Assembly (NCBI GenBank): GCA_003254905.1
Contig: QANU01003176.1
Span: forward strand, 979,564 to 1,043,563
Source of the DNA: Nissolia schottii
Taxonomy: Eukaryota > Streptophyta > Magnoliopsida > Fabales > Fabaceae
Length of the DNA stretch: 64,000 nt
Direction: 5' to 3'
In this document: piece after piece, positions 11,461-24,554 of the stretch
Numbering within the stretch: the stretch's first letter is position 1
Layout of the letters: every line of letters begins with the position of its first letter
The notes under the pieces: generated by a model
Databases searched by the model: none
What the model was told of the DNA's origin: nothing
The model's input: the letters and a program-made list of their open reading frames with translations, nothing else
Position numbers and translations under genes: made by a program

Positions 11461-14400
11461 ATGGCGGAGGAGCACGGTGGGGACGTCGTTGAGGGAAGTA
11501 GCGCATTCCCAGACTCGCTGAAGAACACGCCTTCCAACATTGCGAGACTGGAGGATGTGATCGAGCATTCCAAAGCGAGGCACAAGTATCTTGCTCAGAC
11601 TGCCAGCCCCTCCGATGGCCGTGACGTTAGGTGGTACTTTTGCAAGATCCCTCTGGCCCCCAACGGTACCTTTCTCTTCTCTTCATTCAATCACCTCTTA
11701 AATACTCCTCCTCTTCCACTTGCTTTTCTGAGCCAATTCACTCACTGTTCAGCTCCAAATCAAAGCCCTCTCCTATCTTTTAACTTGCTCGGGTCGATTT
11801 TTGCTTTTGAATTAGATATTCGCTAGAAATGGTCTGCAGGGTCGTAGTGTTTTAGAGACTGAAATGAATATTCGAGGATCTGTAATAGTTTTGCTGCTTT
11901 TGATGAATTGTTGCATAGAGAGAAGGGAACATGTCAGATAAACCAGACACGCACTCATAAACTGTCACTTAACTTCCCGTGATTAATGTTGCAATGAATC
12001 AACATTGTACTTACTTTGCTGCTAGTAGAATATTGTCATGACTTTTCCTTTGGCCCTCTTTCGAAATCCAAACAACTTCCCTTACTCTTGTAGCGTGCCC
12101 CCAAACTTGAAGCTTCCTTCCTATCCTAAATTGATTTGAGGCATCTAAGTTTGCTTCGTGTTTTGTTTCTGGCATCTGTTTATTAAAACCTGGAACAGTT
12201 GCCACTTACTCGCTTAAACACTCTGCTGGCATTTCGTTGCAGAGTTGGCAGCCTCAGTCCCAGGCACAGAGATAGTTGGGAAGAGTGACTATTTCCGTTT
12301 TGGCATGAGGGACTCTCTGGCAATTGAAGCATCATTCTTGCAGGTTATACTTGGTTAATTTTTTTTTTTGTACTTATCTTTGATTTGAATCATGGCCAGG
12401 GTGACTTTTAGATAACGAGATTCTTTGTTGCATATGCATTGTTAGAGAGAGGAAGAATTGCTTTCTAGTTGGTGGAGAGAATATGCAGAGTGTAGTGAAG
12501 GTCCAAGACAACGACAGAGTTCCAGTACCAAGTTACATAAACAACACAACGAATCTTCTTCAGGTCATAATGAGTCATCTCAACTATATGAAATTGAGGA
12601 AGAGAGAGTTGGTGTCCCTGTAAAGGGAGGACTCTACGAGGTATTTGGTTTGTTTTTTTGTGTTTTTTTTTCTCCTCGTAATGTCTTAATGATAACTTTC
12701 TGCATTTTTGTAGCACATTATATGGAAATTTGATTATTTTTCCATGAAAAATCGTCATGTGTTATCTTAGGAGTGACTTCTTTTATCTTTCCTACTCATG
12801 GCTGATTTATAGTTGAAATTATTGTTTGTTCTGAATTAGACAGTACAATTTTCTGCTTTTATTACCTGAGCCACAGTGCTTTCTCATACAATCTTACATT
12901 CTTGGAAAAAGAAAAAAAGAAAGAAAAGATGGACTGAAATCAAATGGAAAGGAAAAGTGGAAAACATACAAGGTTTGAGTTTAAATTCACCCGTTTCCCA
13001 CAAGAAAAATAAGTTTATTTGATGTGTCAATCATTGATGTTCTTTTGGTATATCTTGCTTATTATTTGATTTGATGCGTGGTTCTAAATGCTAACCTTCA
13101 TAGATTATTTATTTTATTTTTAAAACTTATGTATACATTTCAAGTTTCAACAACATGGAAGGGGATGAAGTGTTTTGGCATATATTTCTATCAGCACTTA
13201 GTATATGTTTTGAATGCCTATAAGGATGTTTGAAGAGTTATTAAGCACATATCAACTTCGTGCATTTTTCGTATTTTGAGGGAACATGGCTTTTCTCTTT
13301 TTATTAAGAAATTAATTGAAAACTTATTTGCAAGGGTATGATGCTCAACCTATGCAGGTAGATTTGATTACGAGACATTGTTTCCCTGTTTATTGGAATG
13401 GAGAAAATAGACGTGTTCTAAGAGGCCATTGGTTTGCTCGCAAGGGGGGCCTTGATTGGCTACCAATTCGTGAAGATGTTGCTGAACAACTAGAGGTTGC
13501 TTATCGTAGTCAGGTTTGTCTAATTGTTTATATTAGTTTTTTTCCTATGAATAACTCATTGTTCATAATCTTAACAACGATCAGCTGTAAATGTGGGTCT
13601 GACATAAAATTGTGAAAACATGTTCAGGTTACAACTCTTGCTCTTTCCATATTTTGTTTTTCTCTTTAAAATACTTCAGAAATGGCTATTCAATAGGGTT
13701 TTCTCGGTTGCATATATATATATATATTATATATATATATACACACACACAGAGAGAGAGAGAGAGATTGGAAAGCTTTGTCCCAGTGTTGTGAGAGTAT
13801 CTTACCTTCTACTCTTCACAATTTTATTTCTCATCTTTTACAATATTTATTACTCTATTAACAAAAGGCTAGATCATTATTATTCTTCTATTTCTTTGCC
13901 TCTTTATTTTTTATTTATTGATTATTTATAGAAGATGTTTTATGAGGAAGATTTTAAGATCAGGTGATAAGTTATGATCCTAAAAGTTATGTAGTTTCTA
14001 TAGGTTTGGCATCGTAGAACATTTCAACCATCAGGTCTCTTTGCAGCTCGAGTTGACTTGCAAGGCTCCACCCCAGTATGTAGTTTATTTCTAACAGGAT
14101 GATATGCTTCTTTTTTTTTTTTTTCCATGGATAGATATATTTTTGTTTGTTAATGTCTGGTGCATTATTGGATATTGATCATGCAGGGTCTGCATGCCCT
14201 TTTCACAGGAGAAGATGATACCTGGGAAGCTTGGCTAAATGTTGATGCTTCTGGCATTTCTAGTTTTGTTAGTTTTACCAGAAATGGAATCAAGTTAAGG
14301 CGTGGTTACTCTCCATCAAATTCACCAAAACCAACCCAGGTTTTCTGAATTTTTTCTCGCTTACTGCTAGAAGTTATATATAGGAAGTTAGGTACAGATA

Positions 14401-17400
14401 GGTACATTATATTATGTCATAAGAGTGCTACTCAAATTCCATAAGTGGAAATGAATGATAGATCCCAAATCTTCCTTGTCATTGTATCTTCAGCAAATAT
14501 TTTGATTCTAAAGGCGTATTTATGTTGACATATAAATACCTCGGTGTAGTCATTTCATGCATGCCATTATTCTTTAATGCATATGTTATTATAGAAAATA
14601 AGCAAATGTATCATATTCAACACTGATGACAATTGGTATGGTCAAATTTTAGCTAGTTTATTGTAATTACAATATTATACAATTGCTTTTGTGGCCAATC
14701 TCTCATCGCTGTCTGTGCTTGAGTTCATATTGTGGATAATCATCAGTTAACAGTTGAATAAACTATATATTTCTTTGTTCTAGAAGCACACAAATAGAGA
14801 TCACTCGTACCGTTATTAACTTATTGCTTTTTATAGGATGAATTACGGCAACAGAAGGAGGAGGAGATGGATGATTACTGTTCACAGGTATAAACTATAA
14901 TTAATAGTACGCTTGTCATCATGCTTTATTTCTTTCAGTAGGCTCCTCGTGTTCTTATCAATCTATAGGGCTCCTCATATAGAGCAGCTTTCCCTGCCCT
15001 ACCTTGATTTTCTTGATATCAATTGCATGACAATAATTGTTTGCAGGTCCCTGTTCGACACTTGGTATTTATGGTTCATGGAATTGGTCAAAGGTTGGAG
15101 AAATCTAATTTAGTTGATGATGTGACCAATTTTCGGCATATTACAGCAAGTCTTGCTGAGCAGCATCTTACTCCACACCAACGTGGCACTCAAAGGGTCC
15201 TCTTTATACCATGCCAGGTACCTGACATGTTGTTCGTTGTGCGTTTGCGTCCTCTTTATGTTGCTATAATTAATTGATGATTTCATGCTATCTAGTGGAG
15301 GAAAGGTTTGAAGCTGAGCGGTGAAACAGCTGTTGAGAAAATAACTTTGGATGGAGTGCGGGGATTGCGTGTCATGCTGAGTGCCACTGTTCATGACGTG
15401 TTATACTACATGAGCCCAATTTACTGTCAAGACATAATTGACTCGGTATGTTTGTGTGCGAATGTGTACATATGGTCTGCTTTCATTGTTTTTTAAATCT
15501 TCCTTTAAATATTTTAGCAGATCTTGTTATTTCTACTTTTTTTTCTTTCTACTTTGCTTCTTCTACGATTTTGACAACTGTATTGCTGATAAAGGAAAAA
15601 GAAAAAGGAAAAAGAAATGAAAAGAGAACACTGTGGAGGGAGTTTACTAATTCTAAAATAAATGCCACTATTAAAATATGGATATGTACTAGTGACATAC
15701 CATTTAGATGCAGAGCTTTTCACAATTGCACTTTTGGGAGCATTGGTTCCAGTTGAACTTCTTTTTAAATACTAATGCTACCACGTGTGCAGTGCTGCAA
15801 TATTTTGCCTTTGATTATGTGTAACTAGCATTACTCTGCAATATCTTCAACACTCAGAGAACTAGGTAACTGCTGTTATTCTTTCTTGAGAGTGCCTTCC
15901 TCTATTATTTAGTTGGATTGTTTTAAAAGAAAAAGGAAAAGATATAGGGGGTATTTTTCAGATTTCCTTTGTTGGGTTTGATGGATTTCAACAGAACAGA
16001 AGAGATGGAAGGGAAGGATGAAAAGAATGCGTTCATTTTTTTTTTCCTGCCTTTAAACTAGACAAATTATAAGTAATGCCGGCAGCAGTGACATCAGAAA
16101 TGCTTAAGCTTAAAGATCAAATCTTATTATTTTATTTTTCATTTGATTGTAATAGCCAAATACCTTACTTGATCACAGATACATAAACATATTCTTTTAA
16201 TTTTAAATCCTAGGGGCATTTATGGAATTATATGATTCTGGCAAAATAAAAAATGGAAACCTTCATTGCGTTTTTCAATTTCAGATGACAGCACAGCAGA
16301 TTTATGCAATTTCAAATATCACACGCACAGTAGCATTCTATTTTCTATTTCTTAGGAGTTTAGATGGGTTGCTTTGAAAATTTGGTTCTTGTAAGTATAA
16401 GTATGTGTTGACTAGTGAATTTTCCCTTCTGTAGGTATCCAACCAACTGAATCGACTATATTTGAAGTTTCTCAAGAGGAATCCTGGATATGATGGAAAG
16501 GTATACTTTGAGAAAGTTTTCATTTTTCTTCTATGCATTTTCAATATCTGTAGTGGTTTACTTTATGCTGCCTTTTGTGTAGGTTTCTTTATATGGTCAT
16601 TCTCTTGGAAGTGTCCTCTCTTATGACATCCTCTGCCATCAAGATAATCTGTCCTCCCCATTTCCAATGGATTGGATGTATAAGGAGCATGCTAAAAACG
16701 AGGAATCACTCCCCGATGAGCAAAACCATTATTTTCACCACTTATCCATCAATCAGGATGACACTTCGAGCAAGGTGAACCCCTCTAATGAAAAGAATAA
16801 TATGGAACCAATTCCTTCCGAAGTGGACGCAGAATATTCAGAGGAATCATCAGTTATAGGCCCTTCCTTATCAAGCGAACACATTACTGCAGAACCTGCT
16901 AGTCTGAAACCAAGTAACAAGGGAGATGTTTCTGAGTTCCTTTCTGATTCTGGCGACACAACTTTTGAGAAAGTGGGTGCATTGGATAAGCTTGAGAGCA
17001 TGAATGATGGGCACCCAATGGAGAGATCTGCTGAGGAAGAATGTAAGGGTACAGACAACAAAAATGAAGTCATCAAGAAGCTTAGGGAAGAGGTTAGTTT
17101 TCAGCTTCTTCTTTTTTAATCTTTTGCTACTTTCATGTCCTTTTCTGACTAGTTTTCCCCTTTCAAAAAAAAGAGCGGGATGCTTAGAAGCCATAAAATA
17201 TGGTACACTTACTACTAACATTAACTGCCTTTATAACTTGCTTGTAATTGAGTTTTGTTGTTTAGATTGATTCATTGAAAGCCAATCTGGCCGAACTGGA
17301 ATCACGTTTCGAAGAGTTACATCCTGGTAGTTACAAATTTTATTGTAATTGAAAGGTTTTAAATGCTTTCTGTGTTCACCTTGACTTTTAGCAAATACCA

Positions 17401-20400
17401 CGACAATTAAAGATGTTTTCATACATGTGGCAGTGCAACAGTTATCTAAACAATTACCTCCTGCACAAGATGCACCAAAGAGCTATACTCCATATATCAA
17501 GTACACAAAGCTTCAATTCAAGGTATGAAAACAAACAAGAACTTTGTTTATGGCATATAAAACACTTCAATGTTTTTAGAAAGATGTAGTTTTTCGTTTA
17601 GCATTTTTAACACAATCAGTTGACAGAAGATGGGTTGTTGCTAATTCCCATTTCAAATGCAACACAGTATATATATTTTATTTTTAATATGAATAATATT
17701 TCATATCCCAGGTCGATACATTCTTTGCAGTTGGATCCCCTCTTGGTGTATTTCTTGCACTTCGTAATATCCGAATTGGCAATGGTAATACTTTCAAGCA
17801 TGTATTTTTACATGGCATTATAAATTTTATTTCTGATCTTGATAGATGTCTTTGAAGAAGTTCCTTTTACAATATTACATATTGCACACTTCATTCCACA
17901 GTTTCCACTTAATTAAACTGTAAAGACAATTGTTTGGACGGCTAGCCAGTGTGAATCTTTGGCAATGTGCTTAATTCCCAGTAATCTGGTTTATTTGGCT
18001 GGAGTGTATATCACTTCTCAGCTGTAATGTTCTCTCTCCACATCTTTTATGAGACACTTGTTTTCTTAGTTTCATTGTGCTTTTATGCACAAGGGTTTTA
18101 TAAAGATATTTATAGGCTAGATGTGCAAAGGGACTGGGTTCCTCCTCTAAGCTGATGTTTTCTTCATTGTTCTTTCTTTGTAGTTCTTTGTAGCTGTGGG
18201 AGGTCTCCTGATTCTCCTGTTTTATGCTCTTTCTTTCCTTCATAAATTCTACTATTCATTCCCCCCCCCCCCCCNNNNNNNNCCCCCCCCCCCCCCACTA
18301 ACTTGGTACCAAAAGTATCAAGTAGCGTCAAGTTCAAGATGAATAATTTCTGATGAATCTGTACTTGTAAATATAATCAGTAGAATTTAAATCCCTTCTT
18401 TATGGTGTTATTCTCATTGATTCAGCATTTCCATTTCTGATATACAGCATGGTCTTTAAAACTTGACAGCTTTGTTGCATGCTTTAGTTTCCTTTGTTCT
18501 TTGTTTATTCTTACCTTTTCCATTTTGGTGGATTCCTTAGGGTTTGTATGGTCTCAAAAGACATTTTCTTTTCTCATTTCCTACTTTCAATATTAATTAC
18601 AAAAATGCCACATTAGTTCAATTATGTTTCCCTTTTTCAGTATTTCGTAGAATAAAAAAGACACTTGTTTTCACTGTTTTATCTTTACAAAATTCTAAAA
18701 CATGATTTTGCATGGAAACAAAGTGGCATTTTTGTAATTAATTTTTTTTTTAAAAAATGAAAACAAAAAATGTTTGCTGAATCCAAACAGACCCTTATTC
18801 CCACTAGTGTACTTTCTCCCGCTTCTGAATATAATTTTTTATCTGCTAGAACCAAAAATTTGTAGAATTGAATAGGCTATGGCTATGTTTGCTTCGGGAA
18901 TTTTCTTCCATTCAATTTCGTATGACTTTATTAGATTGAGGTTGGAACTTAGGAGGAGCATAATTTTTTATCAGACAAGAAGTGCTAGTCACTTGTTAAC
19001 TTCCAGTTTCTAATCATATTCATATAAGTTGATACCATTTTTTCTTGATCATTCCAGGCAGAGGCCAAGAATACTGGGAGCAGGAAAATATACGTGAAGA
19101 GATGCCAGCTTGTCGTCAGTTGTTCAATGTTTTTCACCCCTATGATCCAGTAGCATACAGGTTGGTTATAATTTCAGCCCAATAAAGTTTCCTATGTGAG
19201 TATCAGTAGACCTAGACACTGTAATTTCTTGCCAGTTGCCGCCAGTTATTTGTATGATATTCCACGGATTGTTTTGATGCTCTGATTCTATATATTTGCT
19301 AAATTCCTATACTGCTGTTTGGATTTGGAACATCTATTCTAATATATAGAATGCAATACGAGGAGTATTTGGGTGAGAAATAAATCTATGTATCTAACAA
19401 ACCACCAACACTGCTGGAATGTGGAAATGAGAATCATTCATGGTGCTATTCAAGTACACACCAGCACGTGGAATCATAGACACTGATTAAACATGATTTG
19501 CTATTCTTTTTATTTATTTATTCAATATGGTATTTAGATCTTCTGTCTGAATTTGGATAACAATCATATGTTATCAGGTCGTTTTTGGGACCCAACAGCC
19601 AAGAACAAATAATAAGGATTTGATAAGTAAAATTGTATATTATTGAATAAAATCAAGAGGCTGGTTCCTCTTCAAGGGCTGATTCCCTCAACAACTCAAT
19701 AATAAACCTACACCATAACCTAAGGAGGATACTCCTATTTATAATAGTTTTTATCCCTAATTTTACTCCTAAGATAATAACTAGATAAATTCTAACAATT
19801 AAAGATAAACTAATAAAGATAAAATAGATAATCTAACTAATAAAGATAAAATAGATAACTAGTTGTTTTCTTATCCTTCCTAGTATAAACTTTCCATATT
19901 AAGGGGGCTTTTCTCTACTCCTAACATATGTCATCATAAATGCTATATTTTCTAAAAAAATGGCCACAGGATAGAGCCACTTGTCTGTAAAGATTACATC
20001 GGCAAACGGCCTGTTTTGATTCCATATCACAGAGGAGGAAGAAGGTTGCATATCGGATTTCAGGTGAGGAAGAATAGATACAAGTACCATGTGAATGCAT
20101 TGGACCATTGTATGTCTCAAATAATCCCCTAAATCCTGGTGTAGGAGTTCACTGAAGATTTGGCACTTCGCACCCAAGCAATGAAGAATTATCTGGATTC
20201 TGCAAGGGTGAGCTCCTCTCTTTTCTTTTTTCCCCTTTTTATTTATTCAAATAATAACCTATTGTAAGAGATGACAACAAGGTTGCAAGGTGAAGCCAGA
20301 CGGCAAAGAATTTCAATTATGATTATTTATTGATATCTTATCAGCCGTTATCCTTGTTCCATTTTCCCATCCAATAAAATCTCTCGATGATTTTATTACT

Positions 20401-23236
20401 ATAATGTAGCTTTTGATATTTCTTATGAATTGCACACGGAACATGTGTAGGTGTTTATTGATTTTTTTCAAATAAAAAAGAAGAGTGTTTTATTTTATTT
20501 CTTTTGGGTAGATCACGGGGCATTTACCCATGTTTGGTCCATTCGAACCCCCATGAGGCTATCCTTGTTCAACCAGGGGATCATGAGAGTTATACGGTCT
20601 CCCTTTAAAAGTTGCTACGCTGGTATTTAAACTTGTGTCCTCACCCCATTGGGTTAAGGTTGCTTACCACCTTGATCTCCACCTTTTGCGGGTAAAAGAA
20701 GAGGTTTTATCAGAGAGAAGTACATGAAAGAGGAGCATTAGGTATCTACATTTTAGCCAAGTTAGCACTGGATTTCAAAGAACATAATGTAATTAGGTTG
20801 TCTGACCTCTCTGCATTTCTGTTAGGGAGATTTCCTTTATAAAAACTTTGGGTTGAGAGCCTAAGGCCAGCCATAAAACGATCTATGCTATTATATTCTT
20901 TTATCTGCATCCCTTACTGTAATCGTAAAGGGACAAACTAAAGAGGGATACATGTTAAATAATGTTGGGCGAAATTTAGAACCAACTAAGGGTAGGAGAT
21001 GATTATAATAACTTCTAAGATTGCAGCTGTTATAATGGTTTTTAAGTTTAAATGTGAAATTTAAGGTTGCTTAATTTTGATTGATTTGTTAGTTACTTGC
21101 ATTAGAGTGGAGTTTGGGGCTTGGTTTTCAATGGTTAGATTGTCAATTCTTACTGAAGACAGAATGTATACTAATAAGCCAAGTGGGGTGTTGTTACAAA
21201 TGCAGCTCAATATGGATAACACGAACTTATTATGATAGTATTCTGACACAAAATGAAATTTAAAGCTGAAGCAATGCAACACATAATTCATTGTGGATCT
21301 GCCAGATTGAGCAGAAAACACTTCTGATATTTGATTTTTTAGCCTTGTGCATGATGACGGTAGTGATTTTTGTTTTCTAAGCAGGCTAAGGTACTCACAG
21401 TTTGTCAATCAAGAAATACAGAGAACGTAGAAGGTAATATAGTCTTTCAGTTCATATTCATTTGATAACTTCATTTTTATGAGCTAATGTTTCCAAATTC
21501 ATATTATGAGATTGAGAATGATGCCCTTTAAGACCACCAATATAGTAGCTGATAAAATGAATATTTTAATTTTTATTAATTTTCGCACTTGCAGTTTATT
21601 CAGAAGTGGCTCTTAATTCCTTTTTCTTGCTTGTGAAAGCAGCGACTATGCCACTGGCACTGGGTAAATGGATTATAGTTCTGGTTGCCAGTAGGTTTCA
21701 TTGACTGATATTTTGGTAAAATATTATAGAAGCCACAATAAAAATAAAAGTATTGAACTTCGTCATCCTAAATATGTATTTCCTCATACATATATATATA
21801 TATTTTTTTGTAGTTATTATAAAATGGGTCATGCATTTGTTTATGTTGAAGTTCTTAGAGTCATATATTCTAATATAGTTTGTTAATCCATGAAAAAAGT
21901 ACCAAATATAGGTTTTTTAGAACCGAATGAGCATGTCTGCAAAATTCCACAGTAAGTCAAAAAAGCATTGTCAGTACTCAGGCTTTAACATGCCATCAAA
22001 CTCATGAGATTAAATTAAATCTTACTTTTGTTCTTAATGCGGATATATTATGTTCCTGCATCAATAATTTTGATTGTAAAATGTATATTAAAAATGTAAC
22101 AATCCAAAACAGGTTATGTGTTCGATTCTGTTTCTGCAACTTTGTTAATCTTATAGTTGTTAAAATATTCGTTCTTAATTAAACCTGCAACATAATGTTG
22201 ATAGTTGTTCTCTTGTTCTCTTGTATTGTTCAAATTCTTGTCTACCTGTATTGTAGAAGAGAGTTCTGAAGAGGAGGAAGAGACATCATATGGGTCTTCT
22301 ATGATGGAGAGGTTGACAGGAAGCAAAGATGGACGAATTGATCATATGCTACAGGTATAGAGTTGTTCCAAACTAACATTTTGCTACGAATATTGTTGGC
22401 GTACCACTCCATTGTCAGAAGTCTTGTGCAGAATGCGAATATATATAACTGATTTATACACAATTTGGTGGTCAGAACTAAGTATATGTTCATATCCATG
22501 TATAAATTCAATTGAAAATATACATTTTTGGGGGGCTAAATACAATATCGGGGGAACATGTTTTTAAGGAAGTGGGAGGGTGGGAGACTATCATGAAGGT
22601 CATGGGTATGTTTTTTCCTAGCCACTTTCTGCTAGTGGCTGCCTGTAGTTAGTGGTTTATTTTGTTCTTTCCAGTATAATGGCTCCCCCCCCCCCCTCTT
22701 TATTAATTAATATGACTCTCTCTTTGTAATGCAGGATAAGACCTTTGAGCATCCGTATCTGCAAGCCATCGGAGCACATACGTAAGTGCTGTATTTAAAA
22801 TTTATTATTGTCATTATCATAAAACAATACTCGTGTGTCAGAGGACACATGGGTGATATACATTGGATAGGGGAAATATGTTTTGGAACATAAGTGTCCG
22901 TTATTTCATTACTACGACTGGTTGCCATGGATTTCACGTGTTTATTTTTACAACTAACCTGGTTAATCTTTCTCTTTGAACAGAAACTATTGGCGGGATT
23001 ATGATACTGCTCTTTTCATATTGAGACACTTGTATGGCGATATACCAGAAGATCCCAAGTCAATTGCATCTTGCGAGGGCAACTCAAAATACGAGCATAG
23101 TTCTGCTGGTTGGTATGATCGAAGAGACACTGTCGAGGAAGACGTTCCTTTGACTTTCTCTGACAAGAATATGGTCAGAAACTTCTCAAGCAGAGCTAAG
23201 AAAGTTCTGGAGAAGCGCACTGCTTCTAGGTTCTAG
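11461..23236 (+). CDS. SGR2: SGR2-type phospholipase A1 (DDHD family), 21 exons, 919 aa
   Basis: Exons: 11461-11665, 12243-12343, 12446-12640, 13358-13513, 14004-14075, 14187-14339, 14837-14887, 15047-15217, 15296-15445, 16435-16500, 16583-17092, 17266-17326, 17434-17522, 17712-17784, 19058-19160, 19970-20063, 20145-20207, 21385-21433, 22257-22354, 22735-22781, 22984-23236. All use GT-AG, the frame closes, and the total is 2,760 nt. The lipase nucleophile elbow is LYGHSLGSVLSYDIL, with Ser near residue 447. Upstream is HLVFMVHGIGQRLE. The DDHD part includes VDTFFAVGSPLGVFLALRN and the C-terminal NYWRDYDTALFILRHLYG. A charged, probably coiled-coil stretch (KKLREEIDSLKANLAELESR) lies near residues 602-630, after a Ser/Glu-rich linker. 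Arabidopsis SGR2 (about 930 aa) is a vacuolar-membrane phosphatidic-acid-preferring PLA1-like protein needed for amyloplast sedimentation and shoot gravitropism. The gene appears intact despite intronic transposons. Confidence 0.95.
13713..13768. repeat. Compound microsatellite (TA)n-(CA)n-(GA)n
   Basis: Runs of TA, then AC, then AG lie in the SGR2 intron between 13513 and 14004. It is likely polymorphic in length. Confidence 0.9.
18261..18296. repeat. Poly-C tract interrupted by an 8-base assembly gap
   Basis: Fourteen C, eight N (18275-18282), then fourteen C, inside an SGR2 intron. The N run marks a homopolymer whose true length is unknown. Confidence 0.95.
18540..18794. mobile_element. 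Tourist/PIF-like MITE in an SGR2 intron
   Basis: A 255-bp element with inverted ends: left GGGTTTGTATGGTCTC, right reverse complement GGGTCTGTTTGGATTC. It is flanked by TTA on both sides (18537-18539 and 18795-18797). Internally, TTAATTACAAAAATGCCAC and its exact reverse complement recur, so the element folds on itself. A TTA target and GGG-type ends fit PIF/Harbinger MITEs. It is in the long intron 17785-19057. Confidence 0.75.
19571..19924 (-). mobile_element. Probable LTR fragment in an SGR2 intron
   Basis: A 354-bp block is flanked by CATATG on both sides (19565-19570 and 19925-19930). CATATG is itself palindromic, so it is weak evidence of a target duplication. The ends TGTTATCAGG and CTCCTAACA have the TG...CA pattern if the flank is read as TG/CA. 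It lies in the intron 19161-19969. No coding sequence is present. Confidence 0.45.
20460..20700. repeat. Possible old repeat insertion in an SGR2 intron
   Basis: A GC-richer, non-coding stretch (for example CATTCGAACCCCCATGAGGC) stands out from the AT-rich intron 20208-21384. It looks like part of a dispersed repeat, but I found no terminal repeats or target duplication. Confidence 0.25.
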
Positions 23237-24554
23237 TTTCTAGATGCAAGGCTAATCATATACCGCGTCAAGTCAAGTCACTCTTCTCTGTCATCATTAA
23301 GACACTTGCTGAGATGATTCGTTGCTGTTAAAAATGCCTCTGACGATGTAAATGAGACTCTGTATTGTCAAAGAATGTACACTAGAAGGATTCTCCCTCC
23401 GTCTTAGGGTTGTTTGATACGGCTGACTAGTGTAGTGTTAAGATTAGTAAGTTTTCGCTGTACATAACACAAGGATTAAAAAAAAAAGGAAGAAAATCAC
23501 CCTTGTACGGTTGTGACGGCTAGTATACTATACCAGTTGCATAATGGTTTCTTTTTTCGTTGCACTTTAGTCTCTGTTCGGTCTGGAAAACACTTAATAG
23601 CTCGATATCATGAAAATGATCGTTTTTCAATTCGTCCGTGTAGAGTTTGTGACCTATGTATTATCATATAATATAATAAAAAGAAACCACGTATTTCTTA
23701 CAGTAAACATTAGTGCATATAACCTTGCAGGGTTAAATTTATGTGCGAGAGAATGAAGAAAGGAAAAAGAAAGTGGGACATATGAAATCAATTAAAGCAT
23801 GAAGATTAGTGAATACGGAGTTTTTTTACCCATCAACCTTTTTATAAAACCCGTTTGTCAGATGAATACAAATTCCTTTTTGCGACGTTACTTTCTTCAA
23901 GGAAATTTTAAGAGCTTTCACGTTGTCCTTAAGAAATAGAAAAAGTTTCGGGGATGAAAAACAGAGAAACCCGCAAAACTGACAACCTAAGAAATACAAC
24001 AGCATTGGCAACATGAGACAGAGAGGGAAAAAAGAAAATGAAAAAAAAAAGAGCCAACAGCATTGGTAGAATTTTTTGAATTCTATGTAATAAGTAACAC
24101 GTTCAAATTTTTCCTTGAAAATCCTTTCCAAGCATGGGGCATTCCCTTTCTTGTCAATTCTAGTTCCCAAGTCTATTTGATGATAACATGCTTTATGATG
24201 TTGGAAAGTTCAGCAGCCCAAACAATTTGCTGCAAAACTGATTCTACCAGCGGACAACTTTCACATACTGATATGGCTCCAGAAACTCTGCACTCAGAAC
24301 TGGCTGTTGTTTTTCATTTGTCTTTCAGTTTCTTTTTGTTATGTGTTTCGTTTTCTTTCCTCTCCTATCTCGCTAGTGCAATGAAAAATTTACAAGTGCA
24401 TACAACAGAACTAACTCTACAAGCACTTCGTACAGCAAATATGTAAGAACAGATTTCAATTATAAAGCAACCGAAAGCACACTAAATGAATATTGTCTAT
24501 TCATCTATTTGCAAAGTCAAATCCATAATGATAATAGCTGACTCATACATGTCT
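23237..24554. other. Convergent intergenic region: 3' ends of SGR2 and the zinc-ribbon gene
   Basis: The two genes end towards each other. The stretch is AT-rich and should hold both 3'UTRs. I see no additional gene; open frames here are short and unconserved in appearance. Confidence 0.6.
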
